The notes under the pieces: generated by a model | The model's database searches: none | What the model saw: only the letters and a program-made list of their open reading frames with translations | What the model was told of the DNA's origin: nothing | Shown here: positions 41,852 through 50,051 of the stretch, piece after piece | How the letters are laid out: every line of letters begins with the position of its first letter | How positions within the stretch are numbered: the stretch's first letter is position 1 | Translations under genes and position numbers: made by a program | Assembly: GCF_016909575.1 (NCBI RefSeq) | Contig: NZ_JAFBGA010000001.1 | Location: 1 to 64,000 of the forward strand | Direction of reading: 5' to 3' | Length of the DNA: 64,000 nucleotides | Origin: Streptomyces sp. HB132 | Lineage (GTDB): Bacteria > Actinomycetota > Actinomycetes > Streptomycetales > Streptomycetaceae

Positions 41852-42922
41852 TCATTCCGGGGCCGCCCCGCCGTGGAGGACTTCGTGGGCGATGCGGGAG
41901 AGGTCGTCCGTGGTGGGCATCAGTTCCCGTACGCCCGGGGGAAGGTCTGTGTACGTGCTGACCGCGAGCGGCTGGCTCTGCGACTGGAGGGCGAATTCGA
42001 CGGTCGTCGCGTCCTGGCTCTCCGCGATGAGGATGCCGAGTGTCCGGTCGTCCCGCTCCGGGTCGCGCAGGAGGCGGTCCACCGCGGTGACGTAGAAGCT
42101 GAGCTGCCCGAGGTGCGAAGGGTGGGCCTTGGTGGTCTTCAGCTCGACCACCACGAAGCGGTGCAGCCTGAAGTGGTAGAAGAGCAGGTCGATACGGAAC
42201 TCCGTATCGCCCACGGTGAGGGGGTACTGGCGGCCGACGAAGGCGAACCCGAAGCCGAGCTCGGTGAGGAACTGGATGATCTTGTCCGTCAGCGCGTCCT
42301 CGAGCTCGCGCTCGGCGGCGGTGTCCGACAGCTGGGTGAACTCCAGGCGGTACGGATCCTTGAAGATCTGCGTCGCGGCCTCGGACTGCTCCGGGATGGT
42401 GACGTCGAAGTTGTTGGCTGCCGCGCCCTGGGCCAGATGGAGCTCGCTGCGGATGTGCGTGGTGAGGCGGTCGCGGGACCAGCCGTGGTACACGGCGTGC
42501 TGCGCGTAGAAGTCCAGCTCGAAGCGTGTTCTGCACTTGTCCATGAGGAGCTGGAGGTGGCCCCAGGGCAATTGCGCAGCAGCCTGCTGCGCAAACTGTT
42601 CGCTCCACGTTCGAGCCATCTGCTGCATGTACTGCAGATTGCGCGCACTGAACCCCCGCTGGTTCGGGAACTCGGTTCGCAGCTCCGTGGCGATGCGGTC
42701 GACGACCTTCGTCCCCCACTTCTCGCCGCCCTGCCTCTCCAGGATCGTCCGCCCGATCTGCCAGTACATGAGGAGCATCTCGGTGTTCACCTTGAGCTGT
42801 GCGCGCACATGCGCGCCCCGCACGATCGACTTGAGGTCGTCGAGCATGTCGTGGAAGCCAGGGGGAAGTTCGCCCCGGTGCTGGGCCGGCACCACTGCCT
42901 CGCCCGTGAGTTCGTTGTTCAC
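41852..42922 (-). CDS. DUF1016 (YhcG-like) PD-(D/E)XK nuclease-domain protein
   Basis: A 356-residue protein. The N-terminal DUF1016 winged-helix-like domain (VNTEMLLMYWQIGRTILERQ and GFSARNLQYMQQMARTW) precedes a PD-(D/E)XK nuclease fold with RIDLLFYH and VVVELKTTKAHPSHLGQL, giving the D...ExK catalytic pattern. YhcG-type proteins occur with restriction-modification loci and mobile DNA and also alone. No methyltransferase or specificity subunit is nearby. It sits as an insertion between mshD and the 5'-nucleotidase gene. The biological role is unknown; defence is a guess. Confidence 0.88.
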   Translation of the reverse strand: MNNELTGEAVVPAQHRGELPPGFHDMLDDLKSIVRGAHVRAQLKVNTEMLLMYWQIGRTILERQGGEKWGTKVVDRIATELRTEFPNQRGFSARNLQYMQQMARTWSEQFAQQAAAQLPWGHLQLLMDKCRTRFELDFYAQHAVYHGWSRDRLTTHIRSELHLAQGAAANNFDVTIPEQSEAATQIFKDPYRLEFTQLSDTAAERELEDALTDKIIQFLTELGFGFAFVGRQYPLTVGDTEFRIDLLFYHFRLHRFVVVELKTTKAHPSHLGQLSFYVTAVDRLLRDPERDDRTLGILIAESQDATTVEFALQSQSQPLAVSTYTDLPPGVRELMPTTDDLSRIAHEVLHGGAAPE

Positions 42923-43103
42923 GAGTGCAGGATTTCGGTACGTATGACTGCGGTGACGTTTCTGCTCTTAAATGTACGTCCTACGGGTGATCAGCCCGTT
43001 TCCGAGTACGAAGCAACCAGTTCGTAACCCCGGACACCTGTCGCGCTACGCGCGTTGACTCTAGGCTGCCGCACGCAGGATCCAGACACTCACAAGGGGA
43101 CCG

Positions 43104-44909
43104 ATGTCAGCGACTCCGCAGAAGAACCGTGTGCCCCGGCGAGTGCTCGCCGCCACCGCCGGGCTCGTCACCGTCGGCGCGCTCGTCGCCGCGATGCCGG
43201 CCGGCGCGCACGACAAGGGCCACGGCCACCGCCCGTCGTCCCGCACGGTAGACGTGCAGTTGCTCTCCTTCAACGACCTGCACGGCAACCTGGAGCCGCC
43301 GGCCGGTTCCGCGGGGACGGTCAGTGAGAAGCAGGCCGACGGCACGGTGAAGTCGGTCCCGGCCGGGGGCGTCGAGTACCTCGCGAGCTCGCTGCGCACC
43401 GCGCGCAAGGGCAACCCGTACTCCGTCACGGCGGCCGGCGGCGACATGGTGGGCGCGAGCCCACTGCTGTCGGGGCTGTTCCACGACGAGCCCACCATCG
43501 AGGCGCTCAACGGGCTCGACCTCGACGTGACGGCCGTGGGCAACCACGAGTTCGACGAGGGGGCCACGGAGCTGGCCCGTCTGCAGAACGGCGGCTGCCA
43601 CCCGGTCGAGGGCTGCTACGAGAAGGGCAAGAAGTTCGAAGGCGCGGACTTCCCGTACCTCGCGGCCAACGTGACGAGCGAGAAGACCGGCAAGCCGGTC
43701 CTCAAGCCGTACACGGTCTGGAAGAAGAACGGCGTCAAGATCGGCTTCATCGGGGTGACCCTGGAGGGCACGCCGAACATCGTCACGGCCAACGGCGTCA
43801 AGGGGCTGAAGTTCCACGACGAGATCGAGACGGTCAACAAGTACGCCAAGGAGCTGGACCGCCAGGGCGTCAAGTCCATCGTCGCGCTGATCCACGAGGG
43901 CGGGGCCCCGGCTTCCTCCTCGTACAACTACGACTGCGACAGCCCGGGCGCCGGTGACGGCATCTCCGGGCCGATCGTGGACATCGCCAAGGGCATCACG
44001 CCGAAGGTCGACGCGCTGGTCACGGGCCACACCCACCAGGCGTACGTCTGCACGGTCCCGGACCCCTCCGGCAAGCCGCGCATGGTCACCTCGGCGTCGT
44101 CGTTCGGCAAGCTCTACACGGACACGACCCTCACCTACGACCGCCGCACCAAGGACATCGTGCGCACGTCGGTGGAGTCGGCCAACCACATCGTCAGCCG
44201 TGACCAGGCCAAGGCCACCGACATGACGGCGCTGATCGCCCGCTGGAACACGCTCGCCGCCCCCATCGCGGGCCGGCCGCAGGGCTTCATCTCCGCCGAC
44301 ATCAACGGCCGCGGTTCCACGGCCCCCGAGAAGCCGCTCGGCAACCTCATCGCCGACGCCCAGCTCGAGGGCCTGGCCCCCGCGGACAAGGGCGGCGCCG
44401 TCGTCGCGTTCATGAACCCGGGCGGTATCCGCTCCGACCTGGTGTACAAGGCGTCCGGCAGTGAGGGCGACGGGGTGGTGACCTACGGCGAGGCGTTCAC
44501 GGTCCAGCCGTTCACCAACATGATGAACGTCGTCGACCTGACCGGCGCGCAGCTGGTCGCCGCTCTCCAGCAGCAGGTCAGCGGCTCGAACGAGGCGTCG
44601 CCGAAGATCCTCCAGGTCTCGAAGGGCCTCACTTACACGCTGGACATGACGAAGTCGGGCGCCGACCGCGTGGTCGCCTCCTCGATCCTGCTCAACGGTG
44701 AGGCGATCGACCCGGCGAAGTCGTACCGCGTCGCGATGAACGAGTTCCTCGCGGGTGGCGGCGACGGCTTCGCGGCCCTCGGCCAGGGCACGAACAAGCT
44801 GGTCGGCGCTTCCGACCTGGACCTGTTCAACGCCTACCTGGCGGCCCACTCCACGGCTTCCGCGCCGCTGGCCCCGCCGGCCACGGACCGGATCACGATC
44901 GTGCAGTAA
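43104..44909 (+). CDS. Secreted bifunctional metallophosphatase/5'-nucleotidase
   Basis: A 601-residue exported enzyme releasing phosphate from nucleotides. The signal peptide ends at AGAHDKG. The calcineurin-like domain has all metal motifs: FNDLHGNL, GGDMVGASP, VGNHEFDEG, LIHEGG and TGHTHQ. The 5'-nucleotidase C domain follows with MNPGGIRSDL and GGGDGFAAL (stacking residues). The C-terminus has no sortase motif. It fits the phosphate-scavenging theme of the region, but no PHO box is evident within 150 bases upstream. Confidence 0.94.
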   Translation: MSATPQKNRVPRRVLAATAGLVTVGALVAAMPAGAHDKGHGHRPSSRTVDVQLLSFNDLHGNLEPPAGSAGTVSEKQADGTVKSVPAGGVEYLASSLRTARKGNPYSVTAAGGDMVGASPLLSGLFHDEPTIEALNGLDLDVTAVGNHEFDEGATELARLQNGGCHPVEGCYEKGKKFEGADFPYLAANVTSEKTGKPVLKPYTVWKKNGVKIGFIGVTLEGTPNIVTANGVKGLKFHDEIETVNKYAKELDRQGVKSIVALIHEGGAPASSSYNYDCDSPGAGDGISGPIVDIAKGITPKVDALVTGHTHQAYVCTVPDPSGKPRMVTSASSFGKLYTDTTLTYDRRTKDIVRTSVESANHIVSRDQAKATDMTALIARWNTLAAPIAGRPQGFISADINGRGSTAPEKPLGNLIADAQLEGLAPADKGGAVVAFMNPGGIRSDLVYKASGSEGDGVVTYGEAFTVQPFTNMMNVVDLTGAQLVAALQQQVSGSNEASPKILQVSKGLTYTLDMTKSGADRVVASSILLNGEAIDPAKSYRVAMNEFLAGGGDGFAALGQGTNKLVGASDLDLFNAYLAAHSTASAPLAPPATDRITIVQ

Positions 44910-44994
44910 CGCCGTCACACGGGAGCGTCCGGCTGCTCCCGTCCGGCCCGGAGACCGATGGTCCGACACGCCACGTGGCGGACCATCGGCCTGT

Positions 44995-45312
44995 TCAGGC
45001 CGGCCCGGGGACGAAGATGTCGTGGCCCCCCACTCGGCGCCACAGGATGTGCGTCACCCCTGGGCGGACTTCGTCTCCGTACTGCCAGGTGGCACGACCG
45101 TCCGGTGCCCAAGTCATCTCCATGACAGGGCGTGCGCCCTGCGGCAACGAGATGCCCTGAACCGGCCTGACCCGGAGTCCGGGTCGGAACTGCCCCAATT
45201 CCACATCCGGAACGAACCTCTTCCGGATGACGTCCTCGGAGCGCTTCCGCTCCTCGGGCTTCAAAGTCTTGAAGTCGCCCTTGAAGTGGGCAGTCGTCTC
45301 AAAAGTGGGCAA
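44995..45312 (-). CDS. RelE/YafQ-like toxin of a toxin-antitoxin pair
   Basis: A 105-residue basic protein with the secondary structure of RelE-superfamily toxins: an N-terminal helix pair (AHFKGDFKTLKPEERKRSED), then strands RVRPVQGISL, VMEMTWAPDGRATWQYG and THILWRRVGGHDIF. The final IWRR-GxHDIF-type strand is typical of this group. It lies 22 bases downstream of an AbrB-type antitoxin gene. mRNA cleavage is inferred from the family. The catalytic residues are not certain from the sequence. Confidence 0.72.
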   Translation of the reverse strand: MPTFETTAHFKGDFKTLKPEERKRSEDVIRKRFVPDVELGQFRPGLRVRPVQGISLPQGARPVMEMTWAPDGRATWQYGDEVRPGVTHILWRRVGGHDIFVPGPA

Positions 45313-45334
45313 TCGGGCCTCCCGGTGTCAGGGG

Positions 45335-45619
45335 TCAGTCTTCGTCGAGGTGCGCGAACATGCTGTCCGTGTCCTCGTGCACGGCGGTGCGACCGGCAGC
45401 GATGTCCTCGCTGGTTCTGCGCTCGCCCTCCTGCCACTCCGGAGTCCAGAACCAGGCCTGGTCGGAGCGGATCTTGGTGAGTCCGTGCACCGTCACTTCA
45501 CCGGCGCCGGTGATCTCGAACTCGATTTCGTCGCCCTGGTTCACCCCGAGGGCTGCCCGAATGGCCTTGGGTAGTGTGATCTGCCCGTTCGTTCGCAGTA
45601 TGGCTGTGGCTCCAGTCAC
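45335..45619 (-). CDS. AbrB/MazE-type antitoxin
   Basis: A 94-residue DNA-binding antitoxin. Residues 1-50 form a SpoVT-AbrB swapped-hairpin barrel (ATAILRTNGQITLPKAIRAA, then LGVNQGDEIEFEIT). The acidic C-terminal tail (EDTDSMFAHLDED) should wrap the toxin. GTG 45619 is chosen because GGAGGTCA lies six bases upstream. It precedes the RelE-like toxin gene in the usual order and follows an unusually AT-rich promoter with inverted GCAAG/CTTGC elements. Confidence 0.82.
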   Translation of the reverse strand: MTGATAILRTNGQITLPKAIRAALGVNQGDEIEFEITGAGEVTVHGLTKIRSDQAWFWTPEWQEGERRTSEDIAAGRTAVHEDTDSMFAHLDED

Positions 45620-45649
45620 GCAATGACCTCCTGCCTCTGTCGCCAACCT

Positions 45650-45720
45650 TGCCAAAGTGGCACGAAATACGAGTATTGCAAGTTTGAGAAATTCGCAATC
45701 TTGCATTCTGCTGCTTGGCG
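45650..45720 (-). promoter_or_regulatory. AT-rich promoter/operator of the toxin-antitoxin pair
   Basis: This about 70-base stretch is far poorer in G+C than its surroundings. It contains GCAAG (45678-45682) and CTTGC (45700-45704) as inverted half-sites, with TTGCA occurring twice. That is suitable for AbrB-type autoregulation. Confidence 0.5.
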
Positions 45721-45877
45721 CCAAGGTTTTCGTCTGTGCGTGTGGTGGGGGTGGGGCGGTCGGACGGTGGTCGGCGGGTTCCGGCCACGCGGGCGTCGAT
45801 GGCGAGACGACCCTGTTCCGTCATTGAGGTGTGCCCGACATAATTCGAGCCCCCACGGCCCCCGGAGGCACACCCCC

Positions 45878-46771
45878 ATGAGTCCGTACACCGCCACCCG
45901 CCGGAGCTTCCTCACCGGCTCGCTCGCAGTCACCGCCGGGGTACTCCTCGGCGGGACGCCCGCCGTCGCGGCATCCGACCGCGCCCTGGGCACGCAGGAC
46001 TGGATGGGCGGCATAGCCGACTCCACCCCGCTGCGACGCCTCACGATCCCGGGGACGCACAATGCCGGTGCGCGCTTCGGCGGCCCCTGGACGGCGTGCC
46101 AGAACACGACGGTGGCCCAGCAACTGGACAGCGGCATACGTTTCCTCGACGTCCGGTGCCGGATCAGCGGTGACGCGTACGCGATCCACCACGGGGCCTA
46201 CTACCAGAACCTGAATTTCGACGACGTGCTGGGTGCCTGCCGGGACTTTCTGGCCAGGCACCCTTCGGAGACCGTGCTGATGCGCGTCAAGCAGGAGTAC
46301 TCGGAGGAGAGCGACGCCGCGTTCCGGCGGATCTTCGACATCTACCTCGACGGCAAGGGCTGGCGTCCGCTCCTGCGCCTCGACTCCACCCTCCCGGACC
46401 TCGGCGGTGCCCGCGGCAAGGTCGTCGTCCTCGCCGACAACGGCGGCCTGCCCGGGGTCCGGTACGCCGACCCGGCGGTCTTCGACATCCAGGACGACTA
46501 CATGGCCGAGCCCTTCGGCAAGTACCCGAAGATCGAGGCGCAGTTCCGCAAGGCGGCGCAGCAGCCCGGAAAGTTCTTCATGAACTACGTGAGCACCGCG
46601 GCCCTGCTCCCCCCGCGCTCGAACTCGGACCGGCTCAACCCGCAGGTGCACTCGTTCCTCGACGGATCGGAGGCATCGGGCTGGACCGGCCTCGGGATCG
46701 TCCCGCTCGACTTCCCCGCCACCCGAGCCGGGCTGGTGGAGTCGCTGATCCGGCACAACCCGGCCGGCTGA
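45878..46771 (+). CDS. Secreted phosphatidylinositol-specific phospholipase C domain protein
   Basis: A 297-residue secreted PI-PLC X-domain enzyme. The Tat-type signal is TRRSFLTGSLAVTAG, with cleavage likely after AVA in PAVAASD. The two catalytic His are visible in IPGTHNAGARFG and YAIHHGAYY. Substrate-site residues follow in RFLDVRCR, VLMRVKQEYS and KVVVLADNGG. ATG 45878 follows GGAGG by about ten bases. It cleaves phosphatidylinositol or related lipids outside the cell. The natural substrate is unknown. Confidence 0.92.
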   Translation: MSPYTATRRSFLTGSLAVTAGVLLGGTPAVAASDRALGTQDWMGGIADSTPLRRLTIPGTHNAGARFGGPWTACQNTTVAQQLDSGIRFLDVRCRISGDAYAIHHGAYYQNLNFDDVLGACRDFLARHPSETVLMRVKQEYSEESDAAFRRIFDIYLDGKGWRPLLRLDSTLPDLGGARGKVVVLADNGGLPGVRYADPAVFDIQDDYMAEPFGKYPKIEAQFRKAAQQPGKFFMNYVSTAALLPPRSNSDRLNPQVHSFLDGSEASGWTGLGIVPLDFPATRAGLVESLIRHNPAG

Positions 46772-46775
46772 GGAG

Positions 46776-48002
46776 TCACCACGCCGAGGGCGCGGCCCTT
46801 TTGACTGCGTAGGCGCACAGCCGGGCTCCGTAGAGGTCCAGTGCGTCGTCGGGGTCCTCGTCGTAGTGGGCCGCCACCTCGCGCCACCGGTCCCAGGCGT
46901 AGAGCCGGGCGTGGCGGCGGTCCTCGTCCGTGCGCGGCGGGTCGTCGACCTGGCGGCTGCGCAGCCACTGCTGCCACTCCTGGTGGGCGGCAGGGTCGGC
47001 CGCGAGGTCCTCGCCCGCCCGGCGGGCAGCCTCGGCCCGCTGGTCCCGGGTGAGGGCCGCGGTGATGTACGCGGCCGGCCGGGCGGGGCGCCAGTCGACC
47101 GCCAGGCCGACGAGTTCTGCGGCGACGTCATGCGGCTCCAGGCCCCGGTCGATCAACGGGCGGAGGGCGAACGCCAGGCGGCGGAGCCCTTCTCGCTGGG
47201 TCCAGCCGACGAGCGGCCGGACCTGCCGGGCGACCTCGATGTCGTGGGCCACCTGCCATGGGCTGCGACGCGACGCACCGCAGCCGTTCCTGGCCTTCCG
47301 GGGAGTTGTCGCTCTCGCGCGCGCCGCGCGGGTGCGCGAGGTGTAGTTCAACCACCTATCCGGATCAGCAACGGATGAGTCGGGGTACGGCCCAGGAGAA
47401 TGGGGTGCACGCCCTGCCTGACCGTGTGCGCCCGGCCGCTCGTCGTCCACAGGGCGCTGCTTCCTGTGGACGGTTTTCTGCACGAGTGCCCGTCCCTCGT
47501 CCGTCACCCCGACCACGCGGGCGCCGTACCCGGTACCGTCGAGCCGGTGCCCCTTCGTACGGTCGTACGCTGCCGGAATCGTCGCCGCGTAGATGGTGGC
47601 GGTGGCCGTGTACGGGCGGCCCGGGAGCTGAAGGTTCCTCTTCGTACCGTGTCTCCGCCACGCCAGCGCACCCAGCTCCCGCAGCACCCGGACATGCCGC
47701 TTCACCGTCGCCGTCGACGTTCCGCACCGGGCGGCCGTGCCTTCGAGGTCGTACAGCACGAAGCCCAGCCGGTAGTCCATCCGCGCCGCGAGGTCCCGGG
47801 CCACGGTCAGCGTCGTCTCCCCCGCGCGCGCGTGCAGGCCCGAGCCGATCAGCCATGTCACGGCAGACAGCCATGGACGCGGACGGGCGTGCCGGGCAGG
47901 GGTCGAGTCCACCTCCTGGAGGGCGCGGGGAACGGGGTCCCATACCGGATCAGGGCATGGCGAAGGAGCGCAGCGCGAAGCCGCGCCGGTGGTACGACGC
48001 AT
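46776..48002 (-). CDS. Helix-turn-helix protein resembling plasmid/ICE replication proteins
   Basis: A 408-residue cytoplasmic protein. A winged-helix region (about residues 70-115, AARCGTSTATVKRHVRVLRE) is followed by a disordered Arg/Pro-rich middle and a helical C-terminus rich in Trp and Arg (LYAWDRWREVAAHYDE). Proteins of this kind are common in Streptomyces, sometimes several per genome, and resemble Rep/HTH proteins of integrated elements. No integrase or replication origin was seen nearby, and the true function is unclear. The start is ATG 48002 or further upstream. Confidence 0.65.
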   Translation of the reverse strand: MRRTTGAASRCAPSPCPDPVWDPVPRALQEVDSTPARHARPRPWLSAVTWLIGSGLHARAGETTLTVARDLAARMDYRLGFVLYDLEGTAARCGTSTATVKRHVRVLRELGALAWRRHGTKRNLQLPGRPYTATATIYAATIPAAYDRTKGHRLDGTGYGARVVGVTDEGRALVQKTVHRKQRPVDDERPGAHGQAGRAPHSPGPYPDSSVADPDRWLNYTSRTRAARARATTPRKARNGCGASRRSPWQVAHDIEVARQVRPLVGWTQREGLRRLAFALRPLIDRGLEPHDVAAELVGLAVDWRPARPAAYITAALTRDQRAEAARRAGEDLAADPAAHQEWQQWLRSRQVDDPPRTDEDRRHARLYAWDRWREVAAHYDEDPDDALDLYGARLCAYAVKRAAPSAW

Positions 48003-48062
48003 CAGGGTCCGTGGGGGTAGGGCAGGCCGACGGCCGGGCCTGCCGGTGGATCTCGCGGGTGG

Positions 48063-48575
48063 TCAGGCCTGAATCGCCGTGTGGGGGCGCGCAGAAGGCT
48101 GTGGGGTGGCCTCCGCATCCACGGCGAGCGTGAACCACACCGCCTTGTGGCTGGGAGAGCAGCACCCGCAGACGTCCGACCCCCAGGCCAGGGCGAGTTC
48201 CTCCAGGAGGAAGAGTCCCCGCCCGCACTCCTGCGCGTGACCCGCGCGGATCGACCCGTCGGACGGGGCGCCTGCCGAAGGCGCGGTCCAGGGCGTGTCG
48301 TCGGCGACGGACACGGTCACCTGCTCCCGGCTGATCGTCACATGCACACGGATCAGTGAAGTGCGGGTATGACGATGGGCGTTGGCCACGACCTCGGTCA
48401 CGCAGAGGCGGGCGTCGTCGACGATGCCGCTGTGCGGGGTGCCGGTGAGCAGTGAGGCGACGAAGTGCCGGGCGATCCCGGCGGAACGCGCGGTGTTGGG
48501 CAGGGAGAGCCGGTAGCTCTCGCCGTCCTGACAGTGCGGCGATGCGGAGGGTGCGGTGGCGTTGACGCTGGTCAT
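48063..48575 (-). CDS. RsbW-like ATP-binding protein (second WhiJ-like module)
   Basis: A 170-residue HATPase_c_2 protein. The N box is CVTEVVANAHRHT, the G1 segment is VSVADDTPWTAPSAG, and GRGLFLLEELALAWGSD is the G2 helix. ATG 48575 has GGGGAG at a good distance. It is divergent from an XRE/DUF5753 gene, mirroring the module at 17245-19184 but with the strands reversed. An anti-sigma-like role is inferred from the family. Confidence 0.87.
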   Translation of the reverse strand: MTSVNATAPSASPHCQDGESYRLSLPNTARSAGIARHFVASLLTGTPHSGIVDDARLCVTEVVANAHRHTRTSLIRVHVTISREQVTVSVADDTPWTAPSAGAPSDGSIRAGHAQECGRGLFLLEELALAWGSDVCGCCSPSHKAVWFTLAVDAEATPQPSARPHTAIQA

Positions 48576-48724
48576 GTCGTTCTCCCCACGTGGTGCGATC
48601 CGAACGCGCACGCGGCTCGTTGACCGGGGTGACGGTCGTGCGGGCATGCCTGTCCCAAAGGGCTTTGGGGCGGCTGCACTTCGGCTTCATCGCTGCGGCG
48701 CTGTGATGGGGCAACCGTAGCGAG

Positions 48725-48771
48725 AGCACCTCAAGTGTGAGGTGCTAATGGGTAACGTGATGGGTAAAGTG
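48725..48771. promoter_or_regulatory. Palindrome and tandem repeat in the second WhiJ-like divergent promoter
   Basis: AGCACCTCA-AGTG-TGAGGTGCT (48725-48746) is a 9-bp perfect inverted repeat with a four-base spacer. It is followed by two abutting near-identical 12-mers, ATGGGTAACGTG and ATGGGTAAAGTG (48748-48771). Both lie between the divergent ATPase and XRE genes and are strong candidates for regulator binding. Confidence 0.6.
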
Positions 48772-48820
48772 AACCCCGTCGGGTGACGGGTCACACTGGG
48801 GCCCGATAAAAGGGAGTCCG

Positions 48821-49678
48821 ATGGCATCGAGGAAGGCGCCCACTGCGCGCCAGCGCCGGTTGGGCACGGAGCTGCGCAGGCTTCGGGAGCGCACCGGTTT
48901 GTCGCTCACTGCGGCGGCAGCGGTACTGGGGACGGACCGCACCACTGTCAGCAACAGTGAAGCGGGGCGATTCGGCGTGAGTGCGCAACGAGTGCGCACG
49001 TGGGCCGGTCACTATGAGTGCCCGGACACCGCATACGTCGACGCCCTGGCCGACATGGCTGAGGAGCGCACGAACGGGTGGTGGGAGGACTACCGGGCTG
49101 ACCTGTCCAGCAGCGCGCTCGATCTGGCGGAACTGGAGCACCATGCCGTAGGCATTCGGTCGGTCCAGATCATGTATATGCCGGGGCTGTTGCAGAACGA
49201 GTATTACGCGCGTGCCGTGTTCGCGGAAGTTGTGCCGCCCCTGAGCCCGGAGCGCCTCCGGCGTCAGCTTTCGCACAGGCTGCGCCGCCGCGACGTACTG
49301 GACGGAGAGGGTGCGCCCGCCTGCACGTTCCTCATCCATGAGGCCGTGTTGCGGATGACGTACGGCGGCTCAGGCGTGGCGCGCGGTCAACTCGGGCATC
49401 TGCTCACGGAGTCGGGGCGGGACAACGTCACGGTCCGGGTCATCCCCTTCTCGGCGGGCGGCTTCCCGGAGATCGGCAGTTCGACACAATACGTCTACGG
49501 GCCCGTCCCGCAGCTCGACACCGTGCAGACGGACACTGCGACCGGACCGGCGTTCATCGACGCAGAAACGCGCCTCGTGAACTACCGAGCCGTGCTGGAC
49601 AGGATCGAGAGCCGGGCTCTAGACCCCGAGAGCTCGCAGGATTTCATCCGCGGAATCGCAGAGAGCATGAAGGAGTGA
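48821..49678 (+). CDS. XRE-family regulator with DUF5753 (WhiJ-like, second copy)
   Basis: A 285-residue regulator. The XRE helix-turn-helix lies at about residues 14-70 (LSLTAAAAVLGTDRTTVSNS). DUF5753 follows with GWWEDYRADL, MPGLLQNEYYAR, HEAVLRMTYGG, VIPFSAGGF and DFIRGIAESM. It has the same domain order as the product of the gene at 17676 but is clearly divergent in sequence. It is followed by one DUF397 gene with good spacing and lies divergent from an RsbW-like ATPase gene. Confidence 0.92.
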   Translation: MASRKAPTARQRRLGTELRRLRERTGLSLTAAAAVLGTDRTTVSNSEAGRFGVSAQRVRTWAGHYECPDTAYVDALADMAEERTNGWWEDYRADLSSSALDLAELEHHAVGIRSVQIMYMPGLLQNEYYARAVFAEVVPPLSPERLRRQLSHRLRRRDVLDGEGAPACTFLIHEAVLRMTYGGSGVARGQLGHLLTESGRDNVTVRVIPFSAGGFPEIGSSTQYVYGPVPQLDTVQTDTATGPAFIDAETRLVNYRAVLDRIESRALDPESSQDFIRGIAESMKE

Positions 49679-49683
49679 CAAGC

Positions 49684-49878
49684 ATGGACATCCAGTGGCG
49701 CAAGTCCTCGAAGTCCTCAGGAGCGGAGGGCAACAACTGCCTCGAACTCGCCGAACACGAAGGCGAGATACTGCTGCGTGAGAGCGACAACCCGGACGTG
49801 GTCGTCCGCACCACCCGGGCCAAGCTCCGTGCCTTCCTCGGGGGTGCGAAGGAGGGTGAGTTCGACGACTTGGCCTAG
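49684..49878 (+). CDS. DUF397 protein
   Basis: A 64-residue canonical DUF397 protein: WRKSSKSSGAEGNNCLELAE, the beta strand EILLRESDNPDVVV, then KLRAFLGGAKEGEFDDLA. ATG 49684 follows AAGGAG by eight bases. A GTG at 49675 overlaps the XRE stop and is an alternative. It forms the XRE-DUF397 pair of the second module. Confidence 0.9.
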   Translation: MDIQWRKSSKSSGAEGNNCLELAEHEGEILLRESDNPDVVVRTTRAKLRAFLGGAKEGEFDDLA

Positions 49879-50051
49879 CCGCTCATGGAGTTGGGCCCAG
49901 CAGATGCTCTGTACATGGGGTGGCTCGCCGGGGCCGGCCAGGAGGGTTACCGAGTAGTCCTGCTGGGGTCACACCTGCTGTGTTCGGTGGTCACTGCCTT
50001 CCGGCGAAGCCGGGACCGGCCTGTCCTCGGTGGGGCTGGCGCGGCGCGCGT

